A DNA stretch of 64,000 bases from Opisthocomus hoazin. Taxonomy: Eukaryota; Chordata; Aves; Opisthocomiformes; Opisthocomidae. The notes under the pieces were generated by a model. It saw only the letters and a program-made list of their open reading frames with translations, did not search any database and had not been told where the DNA came from. A program made the position numbers and the translations under genes. The stretch lies in NCBI RefSeq assembly GCF_030867145.1, contig NC_134434.1, forward strand, positions 9,114,001-9,178,000, read 5' to 3'. How positions within the stretch are numbered: the stretch's first letter is position 1; every line of letters starts with the position of its first letter. This document shows positions 1 through 10,920 of this stretch, piece after piece.

Positions 1-14
1 TAAAAATAAATTAC

Positions 15-116
15 CTTAACTTCACAGGACAGAACTAAGGTACTCATTTCAAACGTCTGCTTTTGAAATTCTCGTTCTCTCTTTTTCAGTTCTGCATCAA
101 ATTCAGCCAGCAGTTC
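15..116 (-). CDS. CCDC57: CCDC57 third coding exon (partial gene, intact exon)
   Basis: This 102-base exon lies between acceptor CTTGTAG (just above 116) and donor AAG|GTAA (just below 15), phase 0 at both ends, 34 codons without a stop. It begins ELLAEFDAELKKREREFQKQ, which fits the human CCDC57 segment following the QRQ end of the previous exon. It is highly charged and coiled-coil-like. The next exon would lie beyond the window. Confidence 0.72.
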
Positions 117-2853
117 CTACAAGCAGAGCAACAGATAGGTAACACTAGTACAATGGTACTGCTGGAAACACCATATTGTCATAGGCTTTTTTAAACACTG
201 TACAAGGGGTTTAATCATTGCATAATCTTTCTCTGCTCTGATGAGAATGAGAATGTGTTGAATGAAGCCTATCATCTGGCCTATGGTAGGTCCCCTAACA
301 CGACTTGTATAGCAAAGGGGAATTTGAAGAAACATATCAGCCAAATGGCATTTTTGTCAAAAAAAGATCAGATTCCATAACCACAGGGGAAAAGGAAAAA
401 AAAAAGAAAAAAAGGTTATTTTAAGAAAAGAACACCAATACCTTACAGACATTAAAGTTCAACTCCTTACAGACATCTGAGCATTATTATGGAAACAACT
501 GAACATTCTTCTAACTTCTAAAGGAGCAGAAATGTGCTGTATCTCCCCAGTGCTAAAAGTCATGGGTTTTTTGGTTTGGTTTTTGTTGTTGTTGCTGTTT
601 TTTTGTTTTTTTAAACTGGACACTTTACTTAGCAAACTGAACCAAACAGTCTTGAGCTATACAAAAAGAAACCAAATTAAGTTATTTCAGCCTTTTTTGC
701 CACAACTTAAAGTAAAATTTTAAATCTAAAATAAAAAATATTAACAGAAGTGACATTTATTTTATAAACACACAAATAAAGGGATAGTGATTATTATGTA
801 CAATCTAGTACAAGCAGTTAGAACACTCATCTTCTTATACACACAAACATATATATTTGGAATTAATGGTGATAAACATTTAACTGTTTCCCTCTATTTT
901 TGCAGAACAACAATAGAAATAGTATTAAAGAACCAACAGTGGTCACTAACAAACCACAAGAAAAAAAGACTTTAAAAGTACATCACAGAGACTTGTAATC
1001 ACTACTCTACGCTTTTTGTTTAAGTTAAGCAAAACAATTCACTACTATTACAAGGGAAAATTTTGGCTGCAGTCAAGAGGCTTTCAAAGTGAATACTTGT
1101 AGAACTACTAAAAAGCTAAGAAATTATAGCCTTATGGAAAAGTTGTCAGAAAAATACTACCATGTTTTCCACTCTGGAGATGCAGAGACAAGAGGCCTGC
1201 TGGAAGATCAGAAGCTATGGGAAAAACTTTTTTTTCCCCCCTGTATAGCTATTGAATTTTAATTTAAAGGAAAATAGTCAAAACAGTCATATTGTTTGTC
1301 ATACTTGGTAAAAACAAGAAAAATCTGTTGTTAGAGGACTTTATGTTTCAGTCCCAAGTAAGAACAGTACTACAGACTGGTCATTCTGGTGTGAAATTCC
1401 TCCAGAGTAACACTGCAAGTTATTCAGAGTCCAGTACGGAAATTACAGACACCAGGGATGACACCACTGAAGAAGTGTGAAACTCATTCTTCACAACACC
1501 TATGTTTCATAAGCTTCTGAAAACCAGGAACTATTGATTTTCCAGAAATTGAACAGTTGCAGTGAGCAGCCACTCAGGTACTTAGACTGATAAAATATTT
1601 TTAAAAAGTGTTTAGGAGATACTACTTTGAGGAGGTAAATTGATAAATCACAACTGAAACTTGAAAACAAGAAGATGATGTCACAAAGGATTTTGGATAA
1701 TTGATGCAATATCATGTGTTAGGTTAAGGGGAATTATAAAGAGACCCAATGACAAGCACGTAAGATGGGCTTCTTTAGTTGTAAGTCATAAAGAATGGTA
1801 ATACCACACTGGAGAAAAAAAAAAAAGTTAAGAGAAATAGTGTATATTAGATGTTGTTCCCTTATGCTTGCAGAGCAGCAGTTAGTCAGCTTTATCATTA
1901 CAGTTTAACCACACAACACACAAAGATAACTTCTAAATCAAGCCTGTTATCAAATGTGGTTCAAGTGAGAAGTGCTCTTACTCCTTTGGGTAAGTTCATA
2001 GGCTGTCTTTGGGGAGCCCACGGGTAAAGCACTTCTGGATGAAGATGGGTTATTTTAGTAGGACTACTGTACTGAGGGCAGTGAGATATGGATTGGCAGA
2101 TGTTGGGTGCAAGGTGTAATTGCCTAACAATCTCTTTTACCACTTCCATTTATATTATATATTGGTTTGGTTGACAGGACAAAAATTAACCATTCTAGTT
2201 TTAATGATTAAACACATTAATATGTAAATAATTAAAAGTCATTTTAATATCAAAAACATTTTTATACAAAAACAAAGAAGGAAGGTTTTGTTGCCCTTTG
2301 AAGTCTTAATACATACAGAGGTGGCAGAGTGCCCTCTTTAAGGTATCACAGTTGAAGGTCACATTTCACTGTTACTAAGACTGTCCTTTTACAGTGAAAT
2401 GATAGCAACGTAAGAGGCAGAACGGGGGAAAAAAAGTACCTTGTAATTAGGAGTATGATAAACAACGTACATTTACCCATCTTGCCTAAGGCTGCCTCTG
2501 CTTTCTAGATGCTGACCTTTCCTGCAGTTTCAAGGTTAACAAATTTAGCAGTGTGCTGTCTACATAAAACAATCTTACACAATCTCAAATTACTAAACAC
2601 ATTCTTACAGTTCCTTACAAGGGGCAGCTGCCAGACAAGCAAAGCAACAGCTACTAGACAAGTAGTACATAATTCTTCTAAACTGTCATTACGCATCTCA
2701 TCAATCATCAATCAAAAATAGGCAAAACCCAAAAGCTTACACAACTACAGCAATATTCAACCAGAACATTCTAATAAAAAAAAAACAAATTGGAAACAAA
2801 GATTGCTAGATGGCACCACAGCATCACAACATCGTTTCTCCTTATTCTTATAC
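117..2853 (-). other. CCDC57 intron
   Basis: AT-rich intronic sequence with A/T-rich simple stretches, for example a TTTG/TTG run at about 566-613. I see no exon or mobile element in it. Confidence 0.55.
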
Positions 2854-2963
2854 CTGTTTCTGACAAGCAAGCTCTCCTTCCAGTTCTTGGATTCTTGTCT
2901 CCATGCAGTGTTTCAGGTTCACATACTCCTCATTGCTGAAGATCCATGTGACTGTTCCTAGGG
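2854..2963 (-). pseudogene. CCDC57: CCDC57 second coding exon, damaged at its 5' end
   Basis: The acceptor TTTGTAG precedes 2963 and the donor CAG|GTATAAG follows 2854. The 3' part encodes EEYVNLKHCMETRIQELEGE and ends with QKQ in phase 0, which matches CCDC57 well. In the frame delivered by the upstream exon, the first codons read SPRNSHMDLQQ and then TGA at 2932-2930. The correct frame returns after a 2-base gap, again in a GA run. A weak internal acceptor (ATCTTCAG before 2935) would skip the lesion and keep frame, so a shortened functional exon is not excluded. Confidence 0.65.
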
Positions 2964-3029
2964 CTACAAACAAAAAATAAACAAATTTACATTAAAGAGC
3001 ATCTTTGGTGACTTAATGGGACATATATA

Positions 3030-3991
3030 GGATCATAGAATGGTTTGGGTTGGAAAGGACCTTTAAAGGTCATCCAGTCCAACCCCCCTGCAATAAGCAG
3101 CGACATCTTCAAGTAGATCAGGTTGCTCAGAGCCCCGTCCAGCCTGACCTTGAATGTTTCCAGGAATGGGGCATCTCCCACCTCTCTGGGCAACCTGTGC
3201 CAGGGTTTAACCACCCTCATCATAAAAAAAATCTTCCTGATATCCAGTGTAAATCCACTCTCTTTTAGTTTAAAACTATTTACCCCTCTTCCCATCGCAA
3301 CAGGCCCTGATAAAAAACCCTGTCCCCACCTTTCTTATAAGCCCCCTTTGAGTACTCAAAGGCTGCAACAAGGTCTCCCCGCAACCTTCTCTTCTCCAGG
3401 CTGAACAGCCCCAACTCTCAGCCTTTCCTCACAGCAGAGGGGTTCCAGCCCTCGGATCATTGCTGGGGCCTCCTCTGGCCCCACTCCAACAGCTCCAGGC
3501 CTGCCCTGTGCTGAGGGCTTCAGAGCTGGACACAGGACTCCCGGGGGGGTCTCACCAGAGCAGAGCAGAGGGGCAGAATCACCTCCCTCGACATGCTGGC
3601 CACGCTGCTGGAGATGCAGCCCGGGGTATGTCTGGCCTTCTGGGCTGCGAGAGCATGTTGCTGGGCCATGTCCAGCTTTTTGTCCACCGGTACCCTCAAG
3701 TCCTTCTCGGCAGGGCTGCTCTCAATCCCTTCATCCCCCAGCCTGTATTGATAGTGGGCGTTGCTCTGGCCCAGGTGCAGGACTCTGCACCTGGCCTTGT
3801 TGAACCTCCTGAGGTTCACACAGGCCCACTTCTTGAGCTTGTCCAGGTCCCTCTGGATGGCATCCCATCCCTCAGGCATGTCAACCGCACCACTCAGCTT
3901 GGTGTCACCTGCAAACTTGCTGAGGGTGCACTCGAACCTGCCTTCTATGTCACTGATGATATTAAACAGTACTGGTCCTGATACGGACCCT
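3030..3991 (-). mobile_element. CR1 LINE, 5'-truncated, minus orientation
   Basis: Read on the minus strand this is the 3' part of a CR1 non-LTR retrotransposon: the end of the reverse transcriptase ORF followed by the short 3' region. Its conserved end appears on the plus strand as ATCATAGAATGGTTTGGGTT at 3032-3051. The minus frame at 3520-3879 keeps typical CR1 residues such as [20 protein letters not shown] and [13 protein letters not shown]. It is interrupted by stops and frameshifts, so it is inactive. It lies inside the CCDC57 intron between the first two coding exons. Confidence 0.92.
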
Positions 3992-6224
3992 TTACATACA
4001 AGTGTAAAATTTTTTTAACAGTATGTAACTATAAATACAAGATGCTATAATTTCCTGAGGGAACAGTCACCATATAGTTTTTTCTCCTAAGTCAGTTGAA
4101 ATCAATTATAACAGTATGTGCCATTTCTTGAAACTATGTCAAGTTATTTGCATATGAAATATCGAGGATCTGCTGAAAAGTAGTGAAGACTTTCACTTAA
4201 GTATAAAAGAGCTCCTCCTCCACTCAAAAATTTCTATTACATAAGAAGAAATTGCAAAACAAGGGCTGCCTAGCAGAAATTTGAGCTTCTAGATATATCT
4301 AAAAATTGAAGCAGCTCCATATCTTTTCATCTCCTCCCCCCAGTATTTTTATTTGCTATCAACAAAAAAAAGTTTATCTGAGATACAGTGAAAGAATATC
4401 AGTAAGTCCGGTGTTTCAAATTCAAAGAGCTGTCACTGGTACCATGACCAGCATGTTCTCTAACGATACACTGAACCTTTTCAAGCTTTGGATTCATCCC
4501 TGCAAGACTCAACAGGCTTGGTGCAGCCTGTTCCATGGCCAAACAGACATCGATTGATATCGTGCAGCTCTGCAACCTTCTGATTACTTTCAAATCTATA
4601 TTACAGTCATTTTACGTAGCTGAATGACCGTTGCATTTGGTTAGAAAAGGTTGATCATATAATGACTACATAGACAGAACAGCAAACTAGAACTGGATAG
4701 TCACAACCAGGTAAATGTATATTCACTTTCATATTCTGCTACATTTGGCTTTTAAATTTACACTTCACCCGAATTAATCTGAATCCTATAGCCAACAGTT
4801 ATGCTCATAAATAAAGTCTAACAGAAGTGTCATCTCAGTAGTACTCAGAAGCAGCCTATACAGGCACTTCTACTCCTCCCTTTTTCATCCCACAACTCTC
4901 CAGGGCAAGGCAGATCTTAAGGATAATTGCTGTACTGATCAGTATCCAGCCAGCCTGGCAAAAAGGCAATGCTGGGTGTAAAAGACTCAAACTCCTCCAT
5001 CCATTCCCAAAGGCTATGCTGCATATAAAATTCCTAAACTGGCTTTAAATGAGTTTGCATGTGCTCCAGAACCACAGTAACATCAATCAGGTAGTGACCT
5101 TTGAAGAATTCCAGATCCATGTCCAGATCACTTCTAAAAACTAAAAAAAGTTACTCAAAACTTCTCCAGACATCTCTACATTATAAATGCAGTTTGACCC
5201 AGAACACTTTACAGCAGTTATGATTTGAAACAGAGAATAATCCCAGAGATACTGTTATATCTGAAGACAGCAGTTATACTAAACAAGAACGATGTGCAGA
5301 CAGATCTCAAGAAATACGTGTTTATTCCCCCCGCCAAGGCTTAGAAGTCTATACAGAATAATAAAATTAGGGAGAATGGCCAAACTAAGCAAATGCATTG
5401 CTTTAGATATCTTCATCTTTTAATTGGTTGTATTAGTCATAAAACTTGGTCCTGTGACTGGATATGCCCCCTACAGACTTCTTTCCTTTACAGAGGCCTA
5501 TCAAAGAAAGTGGGACAAAAATGTATTTAGGAGTGCACAAACCCAACCCCTATCACAAGGTTAGGTTGCAATGGCTTAAAATAGTTGAAAGGCTGAACCA
5601 TCTGTGTTGAATCCACAGCACAATGTAGCAACTAATGTCTAGTAACCTTAGATAAGATTATTGACAAAGGTTGATACCATTTATCACTTGTCTCCTCACG
5701 TACACAGGAGACAAGTGCATCCTGACATAACACACAGTAGACATATCACAATACTTTCAGACTCCTCTCATTTCCCAGAGGTGTTTCAGTTCCCAAGGAA
5801 AAAGCATTTCCTTCTGACAAACGCTTTTCTGCTCCCTACACTGTTTCCCTTATAATCATACCATCTCCACCCAGTCACATCATCTCCCCAACATATACCC
5901 TTGTAAATTATGTAGGGACATGCCATATGCTGAAGAGTATCCTCACTTACACTTAGTAGTATCCTTTCTCTAATAAATTGCCAGAAATCAGACAGGTTAC
6001 TGCGGAAACCAAGATATAGGAGGCGTAAGGACAGCCCAAGTCCCTTCTGTTAGACTTCCTCTGTTCATGTTCTAGTGTTCCTCTGTCAGAACAGATAAGC
6101 ATATCTCCATGCTCAAAGAGCTCTTGACTGTATGAATGTTACTGCTTTATCCCAATCCAAATATGTCTTAGAGAAGCTAAATTTCTCTTTTCCTGCATAC
6201 TATTCTAAGGAAGTCACATCTCAC
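3992..6224 (-). other. CCDC57 intron, remainder
   Basis: AT-rich non-coding sequence between the CR1 copy and the first coding exon. No ORF with recognisable similarity, no RNA gene and no further repeat could be supported here. Confidence 0.5.
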
Positions 6225-6636
6225 CTGCAAAACCGTTCCAGGTCTCATTTACGTTCTTCAGTGTGTTGTCGATAGTGATAATGAAGTTTGCATCTTTTTC
6301 TTCTTTCCTTGACAAGCATTTGCACCTCTTTACCCGGTTGTAGTCCAAGATCACTAATCTCTGCCTGTTTAGCATCTTCAGATGCTTTCAGGCGAGTGAC
6401 TGTGACAGCATAGTGTCCTAATTCTAACTCTCTCTTCTGAAATTCCTAGGTTATAGACAAATTCATCTTTCAATGTGTTAAATTTTTCATGCATGTCTTG
6501 GAGTTGCTTTTTGACATCTTGTAGGATTTTGTTTTGACACGGGAACTGGCAAGCGTGTAGCTCCTTTGCTTCTTTTTCTTTCCACTGAAGGAGATAATTT
6601 AGTTCTTTCTCCATTTGTAACAATACTACTATAAAT
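6225..6636 (-). pseudogene. CCDC57: CCDC57 first coding exon, frameshifted
   Basis: The acceptor TTTCAG lies just above 6636 and the donor CAG|GTGAGA just below 6225. The start ATG is at 6614-6612, giving MEKELNYLLQWKEKEAKEL, a charged coiled-coil start. The reading frame is good to the residues EER. Then the GA run at 6428-6436 is two bases short of what the family sequence needs. The homologous frame resumes with ELELGHYAVT and runs to an in-frame TGA at 6245-6247, where CGA (Arg) would fit. As it stands, the product would be about 78 residues with a frameshifted tail ending at 6378. Confidence 0.7.
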
Positions 6637-9600
6637 CTGAAACAGGACCTGACAGAAGACAGTTAAGACTGATAACTAATACAAATCAAGTATCTCGTTA
6701 CTCTCAGTCTACTGCATAGCTGATAATTAATTACCAGTAACTTTTAAATTTAAATTGTAAAGTTTCTGGGACCACCAGGTATTGGCCACTTCTAGAAGCA
6801 GAATTTACTTTTATTTACAGTTCTGCATTATCCAGGGATAAGACTTTCTAAATTAGTTATGATACGCCGCTAAATTTTGGGGCGGGAAAACATAAATTTC
6901 TCCTTTCTTTATACAGGTTGAAAATAGAGGCATAAAAAGATTTAGTCACTGTAAACTACATGCATATTTCTCTTTTCCTGAAGACATTTATGACAAGTCA
7001 AGTCACAGTCCAGCCTTCTCTTATATCAACAGTATTAACTGCTGTGTCCCATTTGTCTTCTCCTCCCACAATTACTCATGGGACTACAAAGCTACTGTTC
7101 TGTCCACAGTTAAATACACCTTGAAGTTACTTTTCAGAAAGAGCAACAGGTATGTGGAAATAGCTGTATTTCAGTAACCTATTAACTGTATTTTTAAAAC
7201 TAAAAAGAAAGTAAACAACATAGAGGTTGTGTTTTTACTGGTAAAACCCTTTAGTTGCTTCACTTTCATCTCTTTCTATTGTTTATTTTCCGTATTTGCC
7301 TCATATCTAATTATAAACTCTGTAGAAGAAAAAAACATTTCTAAGCACCATGGTTGCTTTAAAAATAAAGAAAAAATTTAAAAAAAAGAAAAAAAAAATA
7401 TGGTAATTTGTGCTCAGATCTCTCCAGAGATTTTCCCAAATCTCTGGAGTCAATACAGCTTCTCTCACTGTACAGTATTATTCTGTGTCAGTGGTTACAG
7501 ACAATCCCATCTGGATAAGCACAGGGATGCAGAGAACAAAGTAGACAAGCATGCCTTTCAAATAGTGGGTCTTTAATCTCTTTAAATAAAAGATTTCCAG
7601 ATCGGCAAACATGATGCAATATCTCTATGTTAAAGGATGCCACAACTTCAACAATATTTTTCTTCACAAACAAACTAGACAACTCTAATTCTCCAGCACC
7701 AAAAGCTGAGTCTTGGATCATTGGACGTGACAAGTATAAAAAAATTCAAGCTTGCTCTTCCAAGGTACACTGAATAACAAGCACTGCTAGAGGACAATGA
7801 TCTGGTGGTCTTTCAATTTGGCTGGCCTAGATTTCACATTTATCCCTAAGGCAGTTAAAATAAATTATGTTTTCTCTTCATATTCGGCTTCTTGTTGGCA
7901 AACTTCAAATTGTGCTACCATGTGGAAAATAGTATAAGCAGTATTTCCTTCATTTGGATAAGCAGAAATAGATTTCTTTTTTTTTAGAAGTCACTCTCAT
8001 GGATATTCCTGAACAGTACTGCCTCCCTGCCTATAACATGCAACGCTGAGAAAGATTTGTTCTTTCTATATTTCCCTTTCAGCTACTGTTGCTCCAAGTG
8101 CATCTGATGGCTTCCATAGTTAAAAAGATTAACTAAATCTGACTTCCTTCCACCCTCCACCGCAATCAAAAATACATTCAAAATAAAAAATGCCTACAAG
8201 ATCCTTTCTGGACTCCAGGCACTGAAGAAACTATGCTCAGTCTATAACCATTAAGGTATCAAAATACTTTTGTAAGTGCCTTTTAAAAACCTGACACATG
8301 CTTCATTAGCTAAAATTAGTCAGACATTATTAGACAAGACCATTGTGTAAGTAATCAAAACCAAGACCACAGCCCCAGCCTGTTGCTTCCTTGAAATCAT
8401 CAAACCAAAGTCATGATTTTCTTGGAAAGAGGTCATTGAGAAAAATGATACTTCTTTTACAATCTCTCTCTACGATTATCCTAAAATTAAAAGACACCAC
8501 AGTTTCCTATAGCAATAACCTTCCTCCCTATCTCCGTATATCTCACTTACATTGATGGCACTGGTAAATTGAAAGTGGTATCCTGAGGTGAGTTTGGGTT
8601 ACATATAACACAGGAATCATTCATTTCACATAAAAATGTGAATGAATAAGCCTTCCTGTCATTTTAAAATATTGCTTTCCATCAGAGCGAGCTGTATTTC
8701 TTAGAAATGCAATTAAACAAGGGAGAAGGGAGCATTTTACCTTTGATAGCAACAGTATTTATAATTGCAACTTAGTTTCAATAAGGACCATAATGGAAAT
8801 AACAGTGTAATTTTAAACATAAATTACACCAATTGCCTGGATGCCTTACAGTCAAAAAAAAAGAAGAATAGTAAACCTATATATGATGACTTTAAAAGAT
8901 GTCTTAGGAAACAGCACACATATAAGTAAGAGACAACATCTTACAACAAGCACAGCTTACCTGTACAACCTAAATAGCAAAGGTACCTATTACAATCCAA
9001 CCACTTACTTCTTGCATACCCAGAAAGAGGTGATTGACAGGTACTCCTGTTCCCCCACATAAGGGCCTAATGGGACTCCTATCACTCTCTTTACCAAAGG
9101 AAAATGATGGCTTGGCTGTAAATCACACACAATTGAATGTGCTTGGCGTATCTGATTCAGTGGAGATTTCACAACTGTGACTACTAGAATGCTACTTCAA
9201 CAACAAGAAGTTAGATGCCATGTTTGAGCTAGTCAATTTTCAACCAAATAAGGTGATGACAAAGAATATTTCAGAGTAACACTTGAGAACCTTCAGACTT
9301 CTCTAAAAACCCTATTTGTCAAAGAGGTGTAAAGCTCTACAATTTTGTTCGAAGTGTAAAGAAGCTGTACTTGCTTCTCTCTTCCTTGCTATCCTTATAG
9401 CATACCCTTATTTTACCAAGAATAAGACATGCATAACAGACCAGTAGAGCTAATAAACTGGGATTACTTCCCTTCATTTCAAAACTACAGAAAAGAGGAT
9501 GAGAAAGAAAATGCCACACAGCCAGTATCAGTTCAGTATGTCTAGCTACAACAGTTTTCCTTAATGAAACAGTAACAGATAGAACCAAGATCACCCGAGT

Positions 9601-10670
9601 ATCAGCACAGCTGTTCCACTATGTGCTGCAAGTCGTGAGGAGACAAGCAATCAGCACAGGCCATAGCTACAGTTAATACTTGTGCTGTAGCATTGTCAAA
9701 AAAAAGAAAGAAAAAGAAATCATGTCCACACAGTTCCAAGGAAAAAATGATGATTTAAAAAAAAAGATGGTGATACAAGTTTGCATCACTTGCGTGCTCT
9801 TTCTTTACTGCTAGTAGCTGGTTTGTTATTTACCTTACAACTAAGGTTAGACATATAAAACTGCAAACATACGTCATGCATTATATGATCTGATCAGAAC
9901 AGATAAAATGTAGCATAAGCTAGGCGATGGGAAAAGGACCAATAACACATAAGAGAAACCTGGAATGTCAGTTACTGAGCAGGGACACATCTCTGGCAAA
10001 ATATGGGGTGGACTATGCTGTGGGGTACAAGATAACCTGATGTCAGGCTTACCATTATGCAGGACAGATGAAAGAACAGGAGGCATAAGGGACTGCATAA
10101 GTAAAAGACAAAGTATGGTGGGAAGAAACAATTGTCCCTGGGACTAAGAAATGGGTACATATTCCAGAGAGTGTCCAGGAATGTAAATAGAGGGCAATGC
10201 ACCATGAGGAACACTGATACCAAGGCCCTAGAGCAAATATCCTCAGGGATGACAGAAAGGGACAGCCACATGGATGGAGGAAAGGAATGCTACTGGCAAG
10301 CCAGGGATTGAGTACCCTAGGACTAGAAGTTTACACACTGTTAAGTGCAGAGAGGGAGAGAAAGACATAATCGAGTGGGAGCAAAAGAAAACACTGCCAG
10401 GGGAACAGCCCACAGGCAGGCAGCAGATCCCAGGAGGAGGGGTGAGACGTCCCATGGAGGGCCCAGAGGGTCAGATGCTCTGAGGTGGAAGAGCAGATGG
10501 CAGGCAGAGTGCCGAGGTCAAGTCCCTTTGAGGAAGGCAGTAGAGAGGGGCACACGGTAGCACAAGATAATGCTTGGGACTCAGAAGCAGCACACAGAGA
10601 GCAAGCAGTAGCAGGAAGGGTGCAGAAAGACAGTGGGTCCTCAGAGAGAGAAAAGGGCTCTGAAGGACAA
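6637..10670. other. Non-coding stretch upstream of CCDC57 coding exons
   Basis: Probably the 5' untranslated intron of CCDC57 if transcription starts in the island at 10.7-10.9 kb. It is AT-rich, with an A-rich tract at about 7361-7400. No coding exon is recognised. Confidence 0.45.
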
Positions 10671-10675
10671 GCTGC

Positions 10676-10920
10676 GGCACAACGGGGCGCCGTGCGGCCT
10701 CTGCGCCTTCCGATGACGCCCACGCAGCCGCCCTGTGGCGGCTCGGCTCCGCCCGGCACCAACCTGCACGTCCCTCCGCCGACGGCTGCAGGCCGCGTCC
10801 CACGGGAGCCGCGGCGGCCAGCGCCTGGCCGAGAGGCGGGCCCGTCTCCATGGGAACCGTGCCCCGCCCCGCCCCGCCCGCCCCGCCCCGTTTGTTCACC
10901 CGTCCCAGGCCCGGTCATTT
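10676..10920. promoter_or_regulatory. CpG island, candidate CCDC57 promoter
   Basis: A sharp rise in GC and CpG against AT-rich flanks. At 10861-10890 there is a dense run of CCCCGCCC boxes, meaning tandem GGGGCGGGG Sp1/KLF sites on the minus strand. Orientation and position about 4 kb upstream of the first CCDC57 coding exon make it the best candidate promoter for that gene. Open frames across it are a by-product of high GC. The assignment to CCDC57 is inference. Confidence 0.6.

Larger units (their letters stand above)
15..6636 (-). pseudogene. CCDC57: CCDC57, N-terminal part, damaged coding exons
   Basis: This is the 5' coding part of a coiled-coil protein gene, with exons at 6225-6636, 2854-2963 and 15-116; the rest lies beyond the left edge. 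Assignment rests on remembered similarity to human CCDC57: the pieces DEFVYNL, a segment resembling EEYVNLKHCMETRIQELEGE, and ELLAEFDAELKKRE occur in the expected order. It also rests on position next to SLC16A3 in the same orientation as in mammals. CCDC57 is known as a centrosome/centriolar-satellite and microtubule-associated protein. The third exon is open and joins in phase 0 to the second. The first and second exons each carry a 2-base loss within a GA run and a TGA where a CGA (Arg) codon is expected, so translation from the start at 6614 would end at 6378. The gene is either an inactivated copy or has sequence errors. Identity is fairly sure; inactivation is an inference. Confidence 0.72.

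Noticed and set aside
3460-3981. A 173-codon plus-strand frame
   Set aside because: It is the antisense of the CR1 reverse transcriptase.
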